In this document: in pieces, positions 9,228 to 17,643 of the stretch
Layout: every line of letters starts with the position of its first letter
Numbering within the stretch: the stretch's first letter is position 1
Assembly: GCF_900106015.1 (NCBI RefSeq)
Contig: NZ_LT629797.1
Location: forward strand, 3,038,001-3,102,000
Direction of reading: 5' to 3'
Source: Pseudomonas sihuiensis
Lineage (GTDB): Bacteria; Pseudomonadota; Gammaproteobacteria; Pseudomonadales; Pseudomonadaceae
Length of the DNA: 64,000 nucleotides
Made by a program: the position numbers and the translations under genes
Notes under the pieces: generated by a model
Told to the model about the DNA's origin: nothing
Database searches by the model: none
Seen by the model: the letters and a program-made list of their open reading frames with translations, nothing else

Positions 9228-9790
9228 AACGAACGACCGCTGCCCTGCTGCCGCTGCTGTGGCTCGCCCTGTCGGCCCACGCCGAAGTGCAGGAGCGTTT
9301 GCAGGAACAGTACTACGACCTGCAGGTAGCGTCCGGAGAGTCCCTCAGCCGCGCCATCAACCAGGCCTCACCGATTCGCCAGAACGGCCAGATCTACCAC
9401 GCCTACACACGCTGGCAGGTGCAATGGAACTTCTGGTGGCGCGAACAGCGTGATGGTCGCTGCCAGATCGACCTCACCCGCACCCGGTTGAGCGCCACCA
9501 TCACCCTGCCCCGCCTCGGTGGCGGCGACGCACAGCAGCGCCAGCGTTTCGAACAGTATCTGGGCGCACTGCGCGAGCATGAGCTGGGCCATTACCGCAT
9601 CGGCCAGGCGGCGGCGGCCGAGATCGACGCGGCGCTGCTGGCGACACCTGAATACCCCAGCTGCACCGAGCTGCAACAGCAGGCCAACCGGCGCGCCAAT
9701 GCCGTGCTGCAACGGCATCTCGAACATGAACGCCGTTACGACCGCGAAACCGGCCATGGCCACAGCCAAGGCGCCAGGTTGACGGAATAA
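9224..9790 (+). CDS. DUF922 family secreted zinc-protease-like protein
   Basis: A 188-residue protein with a clear signal peptide (hydrophobic residues 5-18, cleavage near AHA-E at 20). An HELGH motif lies at residues 119-123, the zinc-binding signature of metallopeptidases, within the DUF922 domain. It should act in the periplasm or outside the cell. The third zinc ligand may be His further on, but this cannot be confirmed. The last 30 residues are charged and His-rich. Start overlaps the yigZ stop by ATGA. Proteolytic activity is predicted from the motif only. Confidence 0.8.
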   Translation: MKRTTAALLPLLWLALSAHAEVQERLQEQYYDLQVASGESLSRAINQASPIRQNGQIYHAYTRWQVQWNFWWREQRDGRCQIDLTRTRLSATITLPRLGGGDAQQRQRFEQYLGALREHELGHYRIGQAAAAEIDAALLATPEYPSCTELQQQANRRANAVLQRHLEHERRYDRETGHGHSQGARLTE

Positions 9791-9805
9791 CACTGCAGCA
9801 AAAAT

Positions 9806-9880
9806 GTAGGAGCGGCGCCCCGCCGCGAATCGTGCCTGGACGCACTCGAAAAGCTTCGCCCCGGGGCTGGCCTCCTACAG
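9806..9880. repeat. Degenerate REP-like inverted pair
   Basis: Arms gtaggagcggcgccccgccgcgaa and the converging ...ggggctggcctcctac form an imperfect inverted repeat after the DUF922 gene. It is a diverged member of the 'gtaggagc' hairpin families seen elsewhere in the window. Confidence 0.6.
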
Positions 9881-9955
9881 GGGATTGCCGTGCCAGGCTT
9901 ATCGGATCGACATTCGCTATGCTGATCTTCTTTCTCATCCGCCATGGAGCCTGAC

Positions 9956-10642
9956 ATGACTGCCTCCCGATCCATTCTGATCATCGGTGCCTCACGTGGC
10001 CTCGGCCTTGGTCTGGCCGGTGAATTCGCCGCCCAGGGCTGGGCCGTGACCGCCACCGTGCGCAGCGCCGCGCAACAAGCGCCGCTGCAGGCACTGCCCG
10101 GCGTGCGCGTGGAGCAACTGGAGATGACTGATCCGGACAGCCTCGAGCAGTTGGCTGGCCGCCTGAATGATCAGCAGTTCGACGTCATCTTCGTCAATGC
10201 CGGGGTCGCCGGCCCCGAGCACCACAGCACTGCACAGGCCAGCGCCGAGGAAATGGGTCAGCTGTTCCTGACCAACGCCGTCGCCCCGCTGCGCGTGGCC
10301 GAGCGCTTGCTGCCGAACCTGGCCGCCGAGCATGGGCTGATCGTGTTCATGAGCTCGATCCTCGGCAGCATCGAGGCGGGTGCCGGCCTGGGCATGCCGC
10401 TGTACGGCGCCAGCAAGGCTGCGCTCAACCACCTCGTGCAGTGCTTCGTGCGCACTCAGGACAACCCAAAACTCGGCGTGCTGCTGATGCACCCAGGCTG
10501 GGTACGCACCGACATGGGCGGCGCCGACGCCCCGCTGGATATCGACAGCAGTTGCAAGGGTATGGTCGAACAGGTTAGCGCTGCCGTCGGCCGGCCAGGC
10601 CTGCGTTATCAGGACTTCGAGGGCAATCCTTTGCCCTGGTAA
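9956..10642 (+). CDS. Short-chain dehydrogenase/reductase (SDR), CsgA/sniffer type
   Basis: A 228-residue NAD(P)-dependent SDR. It has the cofactor-binding GASRGLGLGLA at residues 12-22, NAG near 83, a catalytic-type Ser region MSSILGS, and the YGASK active-site motif at about 145-149. The substrate cannot be told from sequence. Of two possible ATGs, 9956 is preceded by GGAG at 6-base spacing, while 9944 contains that GGAG within itself, so 9956 is favoured. It stands alone between two repeat-bearing intergenic regions. Confidence 0.88.
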   Translation: MTASRSILIIGASRGLGLGLAGEFAAQGWAVTATVRSAAQQAPLQALPGVRVEQLEMTDPDSLEQLAGRLNDQQFDVIFVNAGVAGPEHHSTAQASAEEMGQLFLTNAVAPLRVAERLLPNLAAEHGLIVFMSSILGSIEAGAGLGMPLYGASKAALNHLVQCFVRTQDNPKLGVLLMHPGWVRTDMGGADAPLDIDSSCKGMVEQVSAAVGRPGLRYQDFEGNPLPW

Positions 10643-10956
10643 AAACGCTCAACCCGGGCTGCTCGCAGAAGCTAGCCCTGGTAGCCACAAGTAGTGATTT
10701 CTGGTGCCCCCCGGATTACATCCGGGCAACGGTCGCGGCTAAAGCCCCTCCCACAGGTGGGTACCGCTTTTGTGGAAGGGCTTTAGCCGCGCACGCGCGA
10801 ATACGGTGCATTGTGCGCAGCACACGGAAAGACGCGCACCAATGGCAAGCATTGCATTGCGCTCGGCCATAGGCGAGAGCCCATAAAATGGATTTTCTGA
10901 CTCACTGGCCAAGTTTTTGCTTTAGCCCCGCTCAGTCATGTTCATGAGCGCTTCCC
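10643..10956. other. Intergenic region upstream of the purine ABC operon
   Basis: About 310 bases. It holds a fragment of the 'cccggattacatccggg' repeat near 10709-10727, a REP pair at 10733-10791, and a less GC-rich stretch at 10840-10930 that must carry the promoter of the ABC transporter operon. A TAAAAT at 10883-10888 could be a -10 box, but no well-spaced -35 is obvious. Confidence 0.5.
10733..10791. repeat. REP pair (BIME)
   Basis: Two inverted REP cores, tcgcggctaaagcccctcccaca and tgtggaagggctttagccgcg, separated by a short loop. They lie upstream of the purine ABC operon. Confidence 0.88.
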
Positions 10957-12504
10957 ATGTCCGCCCCACCCGCTTCCCCACGCCTGCAGCTGACGGCCAT
11001 CAGCAAGCAATACCCCGGCTGTCTGGCCAACGACCGTATCGACCTGACCATCGCCCCCGGTGAGATCCGCGCCCTGCTTGGCGAGAACGGCGCCGGCAAG
11101 AGCACGCTGATGAAGATCATCTACGGCGTCACTCAACCCAGCAGTGGCGAGATTCGCTGGCAGGGTCAGGCCTTGAAGATGCGTGATCCGGCCATGGCGC
11201 GCGGCCTGGGCATCGGCATGGTGTTCCAGCATTTCTCCTTGTTCGAGACCCTGAGCGTGGCCGAGAACATCGCCCTGGCCATGGGCGCGGGCGCCGGTAC
11301 GCCGAAGCAACTGGAGCCGAAAATTCGCGAGGTGTCGCAGCGCTACGGCATGGCGCTGGAGCCGACGCGCCTGGTGCATAGCCTGTCCATCGGTGAGCGC
11401 CAGCGGGTGGAAATCGTCCGTTGCCTGATGCAGGACATCCAACTGCTGATTCTCGACGAACCCACCTCGGTGCTCACCCCGCAGGAGGCCGACGAACTGT
11501 TCGTCACCCTGCGCCGCCTGGCCGCCGAGGGCTGCAGCATCCTATTTATCAGCCACAAGCTCGGCGAGGTGCGCGCGCTGTGCCAAAGCGCCACGGTGCT
11601 GCGCGGCGGGCTGGTGTCCGGCCATTGCGTGCCGGCAGAATGCAGCGACCTGGAGTTGGCGCGGCTGATGGTCGGTGATGCCGAGGGGCTGGAAAGCAGC
11701 TACCCGAAAGTCAGCGGCGGCCTGCCACGCCTGCGTGTCGACGACCTCAGCTGGCACAACCCCGATCCCTTCGGCTGCTCGCTCGAACACCTTCGTCTGG
11801 AAGTACGCAGTGGCGAGATCGTCGGCATCGCCGGCGTGGCCGGCAATGGCCAGGACGAGCTGCTCGCGCTGCTCAGCGGCGAAACCCGCCTACCGCGTGG
11901 CGAACGCGAGCGGGTCAGCCTGGATGCCGCGCCAGTGGCCAATCTGCACCCTGATGCGCGGCGCCAGCTGGGCCTGGCTTTCGTGCCGGCCGAACGCCTC
12001 GGCCACGGTGCGGTGCCGGAGATGAGCCTGGTGGACAACGCCCTACTCACCGCCTTCAGTCAGGGACTGGTCAAGGGCGGCCTGGTGCAGCGCGGCAAGG
12101 TACGCGCGCTGGCTGAAGAGATCATTCGCCGCTTCGCGGTGAAAACGCCGGATGCCGACACGGCGGCGCGCAGCCTGTCCGGCGGCAATCTGCAGAAATT
12201 CATCCTGGGGCGGGAAATCCTGCAAAACCCGAAACTGCTGGTGGCCGCGCACCCGACCTGGGGCGTGGACGTTGGCGCCGCTGCGGCCATCCACCGTGCG
12301 CTGATCGCCCTGCGCGATGCTGGCGCGGCGATCCTGGTGATCTCCGAAGACCTCGACGAGCTGTTCCAGATCAGCGACCGCATCGGCGCGCTGTGCAGCG
12401 GGCGCCTGTCGCCACTGGCCGAGACGGTGGAGGTATCCACCGTGGAAGTCGGCCGCTGGATGGCCGGTGAATTCGATCAACCCGCCGCCGCTGCGGCTTG
12501 CTGA
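10957..12504 (+). CDS. ABC transporter ATPase, purine-nucleoside (BMP-type) importer
   Basis: A 515-residue ATPase with two fused ABC domains, as in sugar and nucleoside importers (RbsA, YufO/NupO type). Domain 1 has an intact Walker A (GENGAGKST), signature SIGERQRVE and Walker B LLILDEPTS. Domain 2 has a degenerate P-loop (GVAGNGQDEL), a full signature LSGGNLQK, and AAHPTWGVD in place of a normal Walker B, a trait of this importer group. It powers uptake at the inner membrane with the two permeases and the BMP binding protein downstream. First gene of the operon. Confidence 0.92.
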   Translation: MSAPPASPRLQLTAISKQYPGCLANDRIDLTIAPGEIRALLGENGAGKSTLMKIIYGVTQPSSGEIRWQGQALKMRDPAMARGLGIGMVFQHFSLFETLSVAENIALAMGAGAGTPKQLEPKIREVSQRYGMALEPTRLVHSLSIGERQRVEIVRCLMQDIQLLILDEPTSVLTPQEADELFVTLRRLAAEGCSILFISHKLGEVRALCQSATVLRGGLVSGHCVPAECSDLELARLMVGDAEGLESSYPKVSGGLPRLRVDDLSWHNPDPFGCSLEHLRLEVRSGEIVGIAGVAGNGQDELLALLSGETRLPRGERERVSLDAAPVANLHPDARRQLGLAFVPAERLGHGAVPEMSLVDNALLTAFSQGLVKGGLVQRGKVRALAEEIIRRFAVKTPDADTAARSLSGGNLQKFILGREILQNPKLLVAAHPTWGVDVGAAAAIHRALIALRDAGAAILVISEDLDELFQISDRIGALCSGRLSPLAETVEVSTVEVGRWMAGEFDQPAAAAAC

Positions 12505-12515
12505 CGGAGCCCGTC

Positions 12516-13613
12516 ATGCTGTTATCCCTGGAACCGCGCGGCCAGCAATCGCGCCCCATGCTCTGGCTGTCGCCGCTGCTGGCCGCCGTACTGACCCTGC
12601 TCAGCGGCATGCTGCTGTTCACCCTGCTCGGCCATGACCCGCTGGAGACCCTGCACACCCTGTTGATCGCACCGGTCAGCGATTGGTATGGCGTTTCCGA
12701 ACTGCTGGTCAAGGCGCTGCCGATCCTGCTTTGCGCCCTGGGCCTGGCGGTAGCCTACCAGGCGCGCATCTGGAACATCGGCGCCGAAGGCCAACTGCTG
12801 ATCGGCGCCCTCGCCGGCAGCGCCATGGCCCTGCAACTGATCGACTGGGACAGCCGCTGGGCACTGACCTGGGTCGTGTTGGCCGGCACCTGCGCAGGCG
12901 CGGCCTGGGCCGGGCTTACCGCCTGGCTGCGCACGCAGTTCAACGCCAACGAAATCCTCACCAGCATCATGCTCAACTACATCGCGTTGAACCTGCTGCT
13001 GTTCTTCGTGCATGGCCCGCTGAAGGACCCGGCCGGTTTCAACTTCCCCGAGTCGGCGATGTTCGGCGATGCCAGCCGCCTGCCACTGGTCAGCGAGGAC
13101 GGTCGCCTGCATGGCGGCCTGTACCTGGCACTGCTGGCCCTGGTGGCGGTGTGGGTGCTGCTGCACAAGAGCTTTCTCGGCTTCCAGATCAAGGTGCTCG
13201 GCCTGGACAAGCGCGCCGCCGGCTTCGTCGGCTTTCGCGAGAAACGCCTGGTGTGGTTCGCCCTGCTGGTCAGCGGCGCCCTGGCCGGCATAGCCGGCGT
13301 CGGCGAAGTGGCCGGGCCGATTGGCCAACTGGTGCCACAGGTCTCGCCCGGCTACGGCTATGCGGCGATCACCGTGGCCTTTCTGGGCCGCCTCAATCCG
13401 CTCGGCATCGTCGCCGCCAGCCTGCTGATGGCGCTGCTCTACCTGGGCGGTGAGAACGCGCAGATGAATCTCAACCTGCCGCAGGCGATCACCCAGCTGT
13501 TTCAGGGAATGATGCTGTTCTACCTGCTGGCCTGCGACGTGCTGATCCTCTACCGGCCACGGCTGAAGTGGAAATGGGGCAAGCGCGAGACGCTCGCCGA
13601 GGCGACCACCTGA
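12516..13613 (+). CDS. ABC transporter permease 1, purine-nucleoside type
   Basis: A 365-residue integral membrane protein of the BPD_transp_2 type with about 8-10 hydrophobic segments. The conserved NIGAEGQLLIGAL loop and FNANEILTSIMLNY motif are present. It is one half of the membrane channel. ATG 12516 follows GGAGC; an upstream TTG at 12498 overlaps the ATPase end and is unlikely. Eleven bases separate it from the ATPase gene. Confidence 0.92.
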   Translation: MLLSLEPRGQQSRPMLWLSPLLAAVLTLLSGMLLFTLLGHDPLETLHTLLIAPVSDWYGVSELLVKALPILLCALGLAVAYQARIWNIGAEGQLLIGALAGSAMALQLIDWDSRWALTWVVLAGTCAGAAWAGLTAWLRTQFNANEILTSIMLNYIALNLLLFFVHGPLKDPAGFNFPESAMFGDASRLPLVSEDGRLHGGLYLALLALVAVWVLLHKSFLGFQIKVLGLDKRAAGFVGFREKRLVWFALLVSGALAGIAGVGEVAGPIGQLVPQVSPGYGYAAITVAFLGRLNPLGIVAASLLMALLYLGGENAQMNLNLPQAITQLFQGMMLFYLLACDVLILYRPRLKWKWGKRETLAEATT

Positions 13614-13614
13614 C

Positions 13615-13667
13615 TGTGGGAGTGGCTGGGCGGCATTCCGCTTTCGCCGCTGAAGCGCCTCCCACAA
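13615..13667. repeat. REP-like pair between permease genes
   Basis: A diverged pair (tgtgggagtggctggg arm and gccgctgaagcgcctcccaca arm) in the 79-base gap between the two permease genes. An intra-operonic hairpin of this type can stabilise upstream mRNA or lower downstream expression. Confidence 0.65.
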
Positions 13668-13692
13668 AGAGCATGAATGCAAAGGAATCCCC

Positions 13693-14619
13693 ATGGATCT
13701 CGATCTGTTGACCAATATCTTCTACGCCATGGTGCGCACCGGTACGCCGTTGCTGCTGGTGGCACTGGGCGAGCTGGTGTGCGAGAAGAGCGGCGTGCTC
13801 AACCTCGGCCAGGAAGGCATGATGCTGTTCGGCGCGGTGATCGGTTTCATCGTCGCCTTCAGCACCGGCAGCCTGTGGCTCGGTGTGCTGCTGGCCATCG
13901 CCGCCGGCATGCTGCTGTCGCTGCTGTTCGCCGCCGTGGCGCTGGGCTTCAACGCCAACCAGGTGGCCACCGGCCTGGCCCTGACCATCTTCGGCGTGGG
14001 TCTTTCCACCTTCGTCGGCGCCGCCTGGGTCGGCAAGCCGCTGTCCGGTTTCGAGCCCATCGTCATTCCGCTGCTGGCGGACATCCCGCTGATCGGGCGC
14101 ATGCTGTTCGCCCAGGATGTGCTGATCTACCTGTCCTTCGCCCTCTTCGCCCTGGTCGCCTGGGTGCTGCTGAAAAGCCGTATCGGCCTGATCATCCAGG
14201 CTGTTGGCGAGAACCCGGATGCCGCCAGCGCCATGGGCCTGCCGGTGCTGCGCGTGCGCACCCTGGCAGTATTGTTCGGCGGCGCCATGGCAGGTCTCGC
14301 GGGCGGCTACCTGTCACTGGCCTATACACCGATGTGGGCGGAGAACATGACCGCCGGGCGCGGCTGGATCGCCCTGGCGCTGGTGGTGTTCGCCAGTTGG
14401 CGCGTCTTGCGCGTGCTGCTCGGCGCCTACCTGTTCGGCCTGGCCAGCATCCTCCATCTGGTGGCGCAGGGTATCGGCCTGTCGATCCCCTCGAACCTGC
14501 TGGCCATGCTGCCGTATGTGGCCACCATTGTGGTGCTGGTGCTGCTCTCGCGTGATGCGATCAAGACCCGGCTGTATGCGCCGGTATCGCTGGGCCAGCC
14601 ATGGCAGCCGGGGCATTGA
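13693..14619 (+). CDS. ABC transporter permease 2, purine-nucleoside type
   Basis: A 308-residue membrane protein of the same superfamily as permease 1, the second half of the channel. The NLGQEGMMLFGAVIGF loop, the FNANQVATGLALTIFG motif and the VGENPDAASAMGL segment are characteristic. About 8 transmembrane segments. The start ATG follows AAGGAATCCCC. Confidence 0.92.
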   Translation: MDLDLLTNIFYAMVRTGTPLLLVALGELVCEKSGVLNLGQEGMMLFGAVIGFIVAFSTGSLWLGVLLAIAAGMLLSLLFAAVALGFNANQVATGLALTIFGVGLSTFVGAAWVGKPLSGFEPIVIPLLADIPLIGRMLFAQDVLIYLSFALFALVAWVLLKSRIGLIIQAVGENPDAASAMGLPVLRVRTLAVLFGGAMAGLAGGYLSLAYTPMWAENMTAGRGWIALALVVFASWRVLRVLLGAYLFGLASILHLVAQGIGLSIPSNLLAMLPYVATIVVLVLLSRDAIKTRLYAPVSLGQPWQPGH

Positions 14620-14630
14620 TTCGCCCATGA

Positions 14631-14695
14631 ATCGCGGCTGAAGCCGCTCCTACAACAGGCGACGCACATCCTGTAGGAGGGGCTTCAGCCGCAAC
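14631..14695. repeat. REP pair (BIME)
   Basis: Inverted arms atcgcggctgaagccgctcc at 14631 and tgtaggaggggcttcagccg ending near 14691, between permease 2 and the deaminase gene. The ~200-base gap with this hairpin may separate the transporter and deaminase into different expression levels. Confidence 0.85.
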
Positions 14696-14821
14696 AGGCT
14701 TGTTGCCCCTGACTCCAGAGTCAGCTATCTTCCCCGCACGTCATTTCCGACGCACCTGGATCAGCAGACAGGGTCAACACTGAGCTGGCTTACCTGACAT
14801 CAACCTCAGAGGAGCCTGCTC

Positions 14822-16177
14822 ATGGCAGCTACCCGTATCTGGATCAAGAACCCTCTTGCCATCTTCACCGCCAACGACCTGGACGCTTCCGGCGGCCTGG
14901 TGATCGCGGATGGCCGCATCGCCGAAGTGCTCAGCAAAGGCCAGCAGCCTTCAACACCCTGCGAGCAAACCTTCGATGCCCGTGAGCACGTGGTGCTGCC
15001 GGGCCTGATCAACACCCACCATCACTTCTACCAGACCCTCACCCGCGCCTGGGCGCCAGTGGTCAATCAGCCGCTGTTCCCCTGGCTGAAGACGCTCTAC
15101 CCGGTGTGGGCGCGCCTTACGCCGGAGAAACTGGCGCTGGCCAGCAAGGTGGCCTTGGCCGAACTGCTGCTGTCCGGCTGCAGCACAGCCGCCGATCACC
15201 ATTACCTGTTCCCCGGCGGCCTGGAAAATGCCATCGACGTGCAGGTCGAGGCGGTGCGCGAACTGGGCATGCGCGCCATGCTCACCCGTGGCTCCATGAG
15301 CCTGGGCGAAGCCGATGGTGGCCTGCCGCCGCAGCAGACGGTGCAACAGGGCGAGGTGATCCTGGCCGACAGCCAGCGCCTGATCGGCCAGTACCACCAG
15401 CGCGGCGACGGCGCGCAGATCCAGATCGCCCTGGCGCCCTGCTCGCCCTTCTCGGTGACTCAGGAAATCATGCGCCAGAGCGCCGAACTGGCCGAGGAGC
15501 TGGACGTACGCCTGCACACCCACCTGGCCGAAACCCTCGACGAGGAAGACTTCTGCCTGCAGCGCTTCGGCCTACGCACAGTGGATTACCTGGACAGCGT
15601 CGGCTGGCTCGGCCCGCGCACCTGGCTGGCCCATGGCATCCACTTCAACCCCGAGGAAATCATCCGCCTCGGCGCCGCCGGCACCGGCATCTGCCATTGC
15701 CCCAGCTCCAACATGCGCCTGGCTTCGGGCATCTGCCCCAGTGTCGAGTTGGAAGCTGCCGGTGCGCCGCTGGGCCTGGGTGTCGACGGCTCGGCCTCCA
15801 ACGATGCCTCGAACATGATCCTCGAAGCGCGCCAGGCGCTGTACATCCAGCGCCTGCGCTATGGCGCCGAGCAGATCACTCCGCAACGCGTGCTCGGTTG
15901 GGCCAGCAAGGGTTCGGCGAAGCTGCTGGGGCGCAGCGATATCGGCGAATTGGCGGTGGGCAAGCAAGCCGACCTGGCGCTGTTCAAGCTCGACGAGCTG
16001 CGCTTCTCCGGCAGCCACGATCCACTCTCCGCGCTGCTGCTGTGCGGCGCCGACCGCGCCGACCGGATGATGATCGGCGGCACCTGGCGCGTCATCGACG
16101 GGCAGATCGAGGGGCTGGACGTGGCGCAGCTGATCGCTGATCACCGCCAGGCAGCGAAGCAGTTGGTCAACGCCTGA
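14822..16177 (+). CDS. 8-oxoguanine deaminase (amidohydrolase family)
   Basis: A 451-residue cytosolic metal-dependent amidohydrolase of the AtzA/TrzN/guanine-deaminase group. Metal ligands are visible: His66-x-His68 in NTHHHFYQ, His234 in HTHLAET with Glu237, His271 in AHGIHF, and Asp322 in LGVDGSASND. The P. aeruginosa counterpart in the same gene order (PA0142) was shown to deaminate 8-oxoguanine to uric acid, so that activity is the best call; guanine or isocytosine-like substrates are less likely. GAGGAG precedes the ATG at good spacing. It lies between the transporter and its binding protein. Confidence 0.88.
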   Translation: MAATRIWIKNPLAIFTANDLDASGGLVIADGRIAEVLSKGQQPSTPCEQTFDAREHVVLPGLINTHHHFYQTLTRAWAPVVNQPLFPWLKTLYPVWARLTPEKLALASKVALAELLLSGCSTAADHHYLFPGGLENAIDVQVEAVRELGMRAMLTRGSMSLGEADGGLPPQQTVQQGEVILADSQRLIGQYHQRGDGAQIQIALAPCSPFSVTQEIMRQSAELAEELDVRLHTHLAETLDEEDFCLQRFGLRTVDYLDSVGWLGPRTWLAHGIHFNPEEIIRLGAAGTGICHCPSSNMRLASGICPSVELEAAGAPLGLGVDGSASNDASNMILEARQALYIQRLRYGAEQITPQRVLGWASKGSAKLLGRSDIGELAVGKQADLALFKLDELRFSGSHDPLSALLLCGADRADRMMIGGTWRVIDGQIEGLDVAQLIADHRQAAKQLVNA

Positions 16178-16182
16178 TCCTG

Positions 16183-16243
16183 AACCGTAGGGTGCGCCGT
16201 GCGCACCGAAAAACTGCCGGTGCGCACGGCGCACCCTACGGTT
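16183..16243. repeat. Perfect 26-bp inverted repeat, 'gtagggtgcgccgtgcgcacc' element
   Basis: Arms 16183-16208 and 16218-16243 are exact reverse complements around a 9-base loop. A second copy with a one-base mismatch lies at 62597-62654. It follows directly after the deaminase gene; it lacks a T-tract, so it is more likely a dispersed repeat than a terminator, though it could protect mRNA ends. Confidence 0.92.
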
Positions 16244-16432
16244 TGCAGCAGGGCAATCGCACCACAACGCAGCATCTGCACGGCCATCGCACCAATAGCG
16301 CTCCACACCATTCTCCGCTCTTGCCCGCAAAGGCTTTCAGTAAGGCTATCTGTCTTGTTGGTCAGCTTTTTGCAGTCAGGGGATCAGCCAACCAACGGCC
16401 ACCCCAACACCAAGACTGGAGCTGCACCCACC

Positions 16433-17515
16433 ATGCACAAGAAGAGCAAGAAACCGCTGCTGCGCACCCTCGTCGCCGCCCTGGGCTTTGGCGCCATGCT
16501 CAGCGCCTCCGCCGCCGATCCGCTGAAGGTCGGCTTCGTCTACATCGGCCCCATCGGCGACCATGGCTGGACCTACCAGCACGAACAGGGCCGGCAGATG
16601 CTGAGCAAGGAAATGGGCGACAAGGTCACCACCAGCTTCGTCGAGAACGTGCCGGAAGGCGCCGACGCCGAGCGGGTGATCCGCAACATGGCCAAGGGTG
16701 GTTTCGACCTGATCTTCACCACCTCCTTCGGCTACATGAACCCGACCATCAAGGTGGCCAAGCAATTTCCCAAGGTGACCTTCGAACACGCCACCGGCTA
16801 CAAGCAGGACAAGAACGTCGGCACCTACCTGTCGCGCTCCTATGAGGGTCGCTACGTTGGCGGCTTCCTCGCGGCGAAGATGACCAAGACCAAGAAGGTC
16901 GGCTACGTTGCCTCCTTCCCGATCCCCGAGGTGATCCGCGATATCAACGCCATCCAGCTGGCGCTGGACAAGTACAACCCGGGCACCGAGATCAAGGTGG
17001 TGTGGGTCAACACCTGGTTCGATCCGGGCAAGGAATCCGATGCCGCCAACGCGCTGATCGACCAGGGCGTGGACGTGATGTTCCAACACACCGACAGCCC
17101 GGCGCCGATCCAGACCGCCGAGCGCCGTGGCATCTACTCCGTAGGCTACGCCTCGGACATGGCTCACTTCGGGCCGAAGGCCGTGCTCACCTCCATCGTC
17201 AACGACTGGGGCCCGCACTACGTCAAATCCACCCAGGCTGTGATCGACGGTACCTGGCAGCCGCAGGATTTCTGGGGCGGCCTGGCCGAGGACACCATCG
17301 AGCTGCCGATCAGCGACCTGGTGCCGGCTGACGTGAAGAGCGAGGCCGAGCAGATCATCGCCGACATTCGCAGCGGCAAGTTCCACCCCTTCACCGGCCC
17401 GATCAAGGATCAGAGCGGCGCGGTGCGCATTGCCGAAGGCGCAAGCGCGACCAATGCCGAGCTGGCCTCGATGAACTACTACGTGGAGAACGTGAAGGCC
17501 GAGATACCGAAGTAA
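16433..17515 (+). CDS. BMP-family periplasmic substrate-binding protein, purine nucleoside ABC importer
   Basis: A 360-residue PnrA/basic-membrane-protein family binding protein. It has a Sec signal peptide (positive N-terminus MHKKSKK, hydrophobic stretch, cleavage after SASA near residue 27) and no lipobox, so it should be soluble in the periplasm. The mature protein starts with LKVGFVYIGPIGDHGWTYQHE, the family's ligand-site motif. Known members bind purine nucleosides; here the deaminases around it suggest purines or oxidised purines. Its frame is open from 16199 but the ATG at 16433 starts the signal peptide and follows TGGAG. Confidence 0.92.
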   Translation: MHKKSKKPLLRTLVAALGFGAMLSASAADPLKVGFVYIGPIGDHGWTYQHEQGRQMLSKEMGDKVTTSFVENVPEGADAERVIRNMAKGGFDLIFTTSFGYMNPTIKVAKQFPKVTFEHATGYKQDKNVGTYLSRSYEGRYVGGFLAAKMTKTKKVGYVASFPIPEVIRDINAIQLALDKYNPGTEIKVVWVNTWFDPGKESDAANALIDQGVDVMFQHTDSPAPIQTAERRGIYSVGYASDMAHFGPKAVLTSIVNDWGPHYVKSTQAVIDGTWQPQDFWGGLAEDTIELPISDLVPADVKSEAEQIIADIRSGKFHPFTGPIKDQSGAVRIAEGASATNAELASMNYYVENVKAEIPK

Positions 17516-17643
17516 CCCGCCACCTGGCAACTACCGATGCCGTCCCTGCACTGCAGAACCGCATCAAGGGGATCTCATCCGAGATCTCTTTCCGCTGCCC
17601 TGGGTACGAGAAGACTCGCAGCAACGCCCACCCGAGGCTCAAC

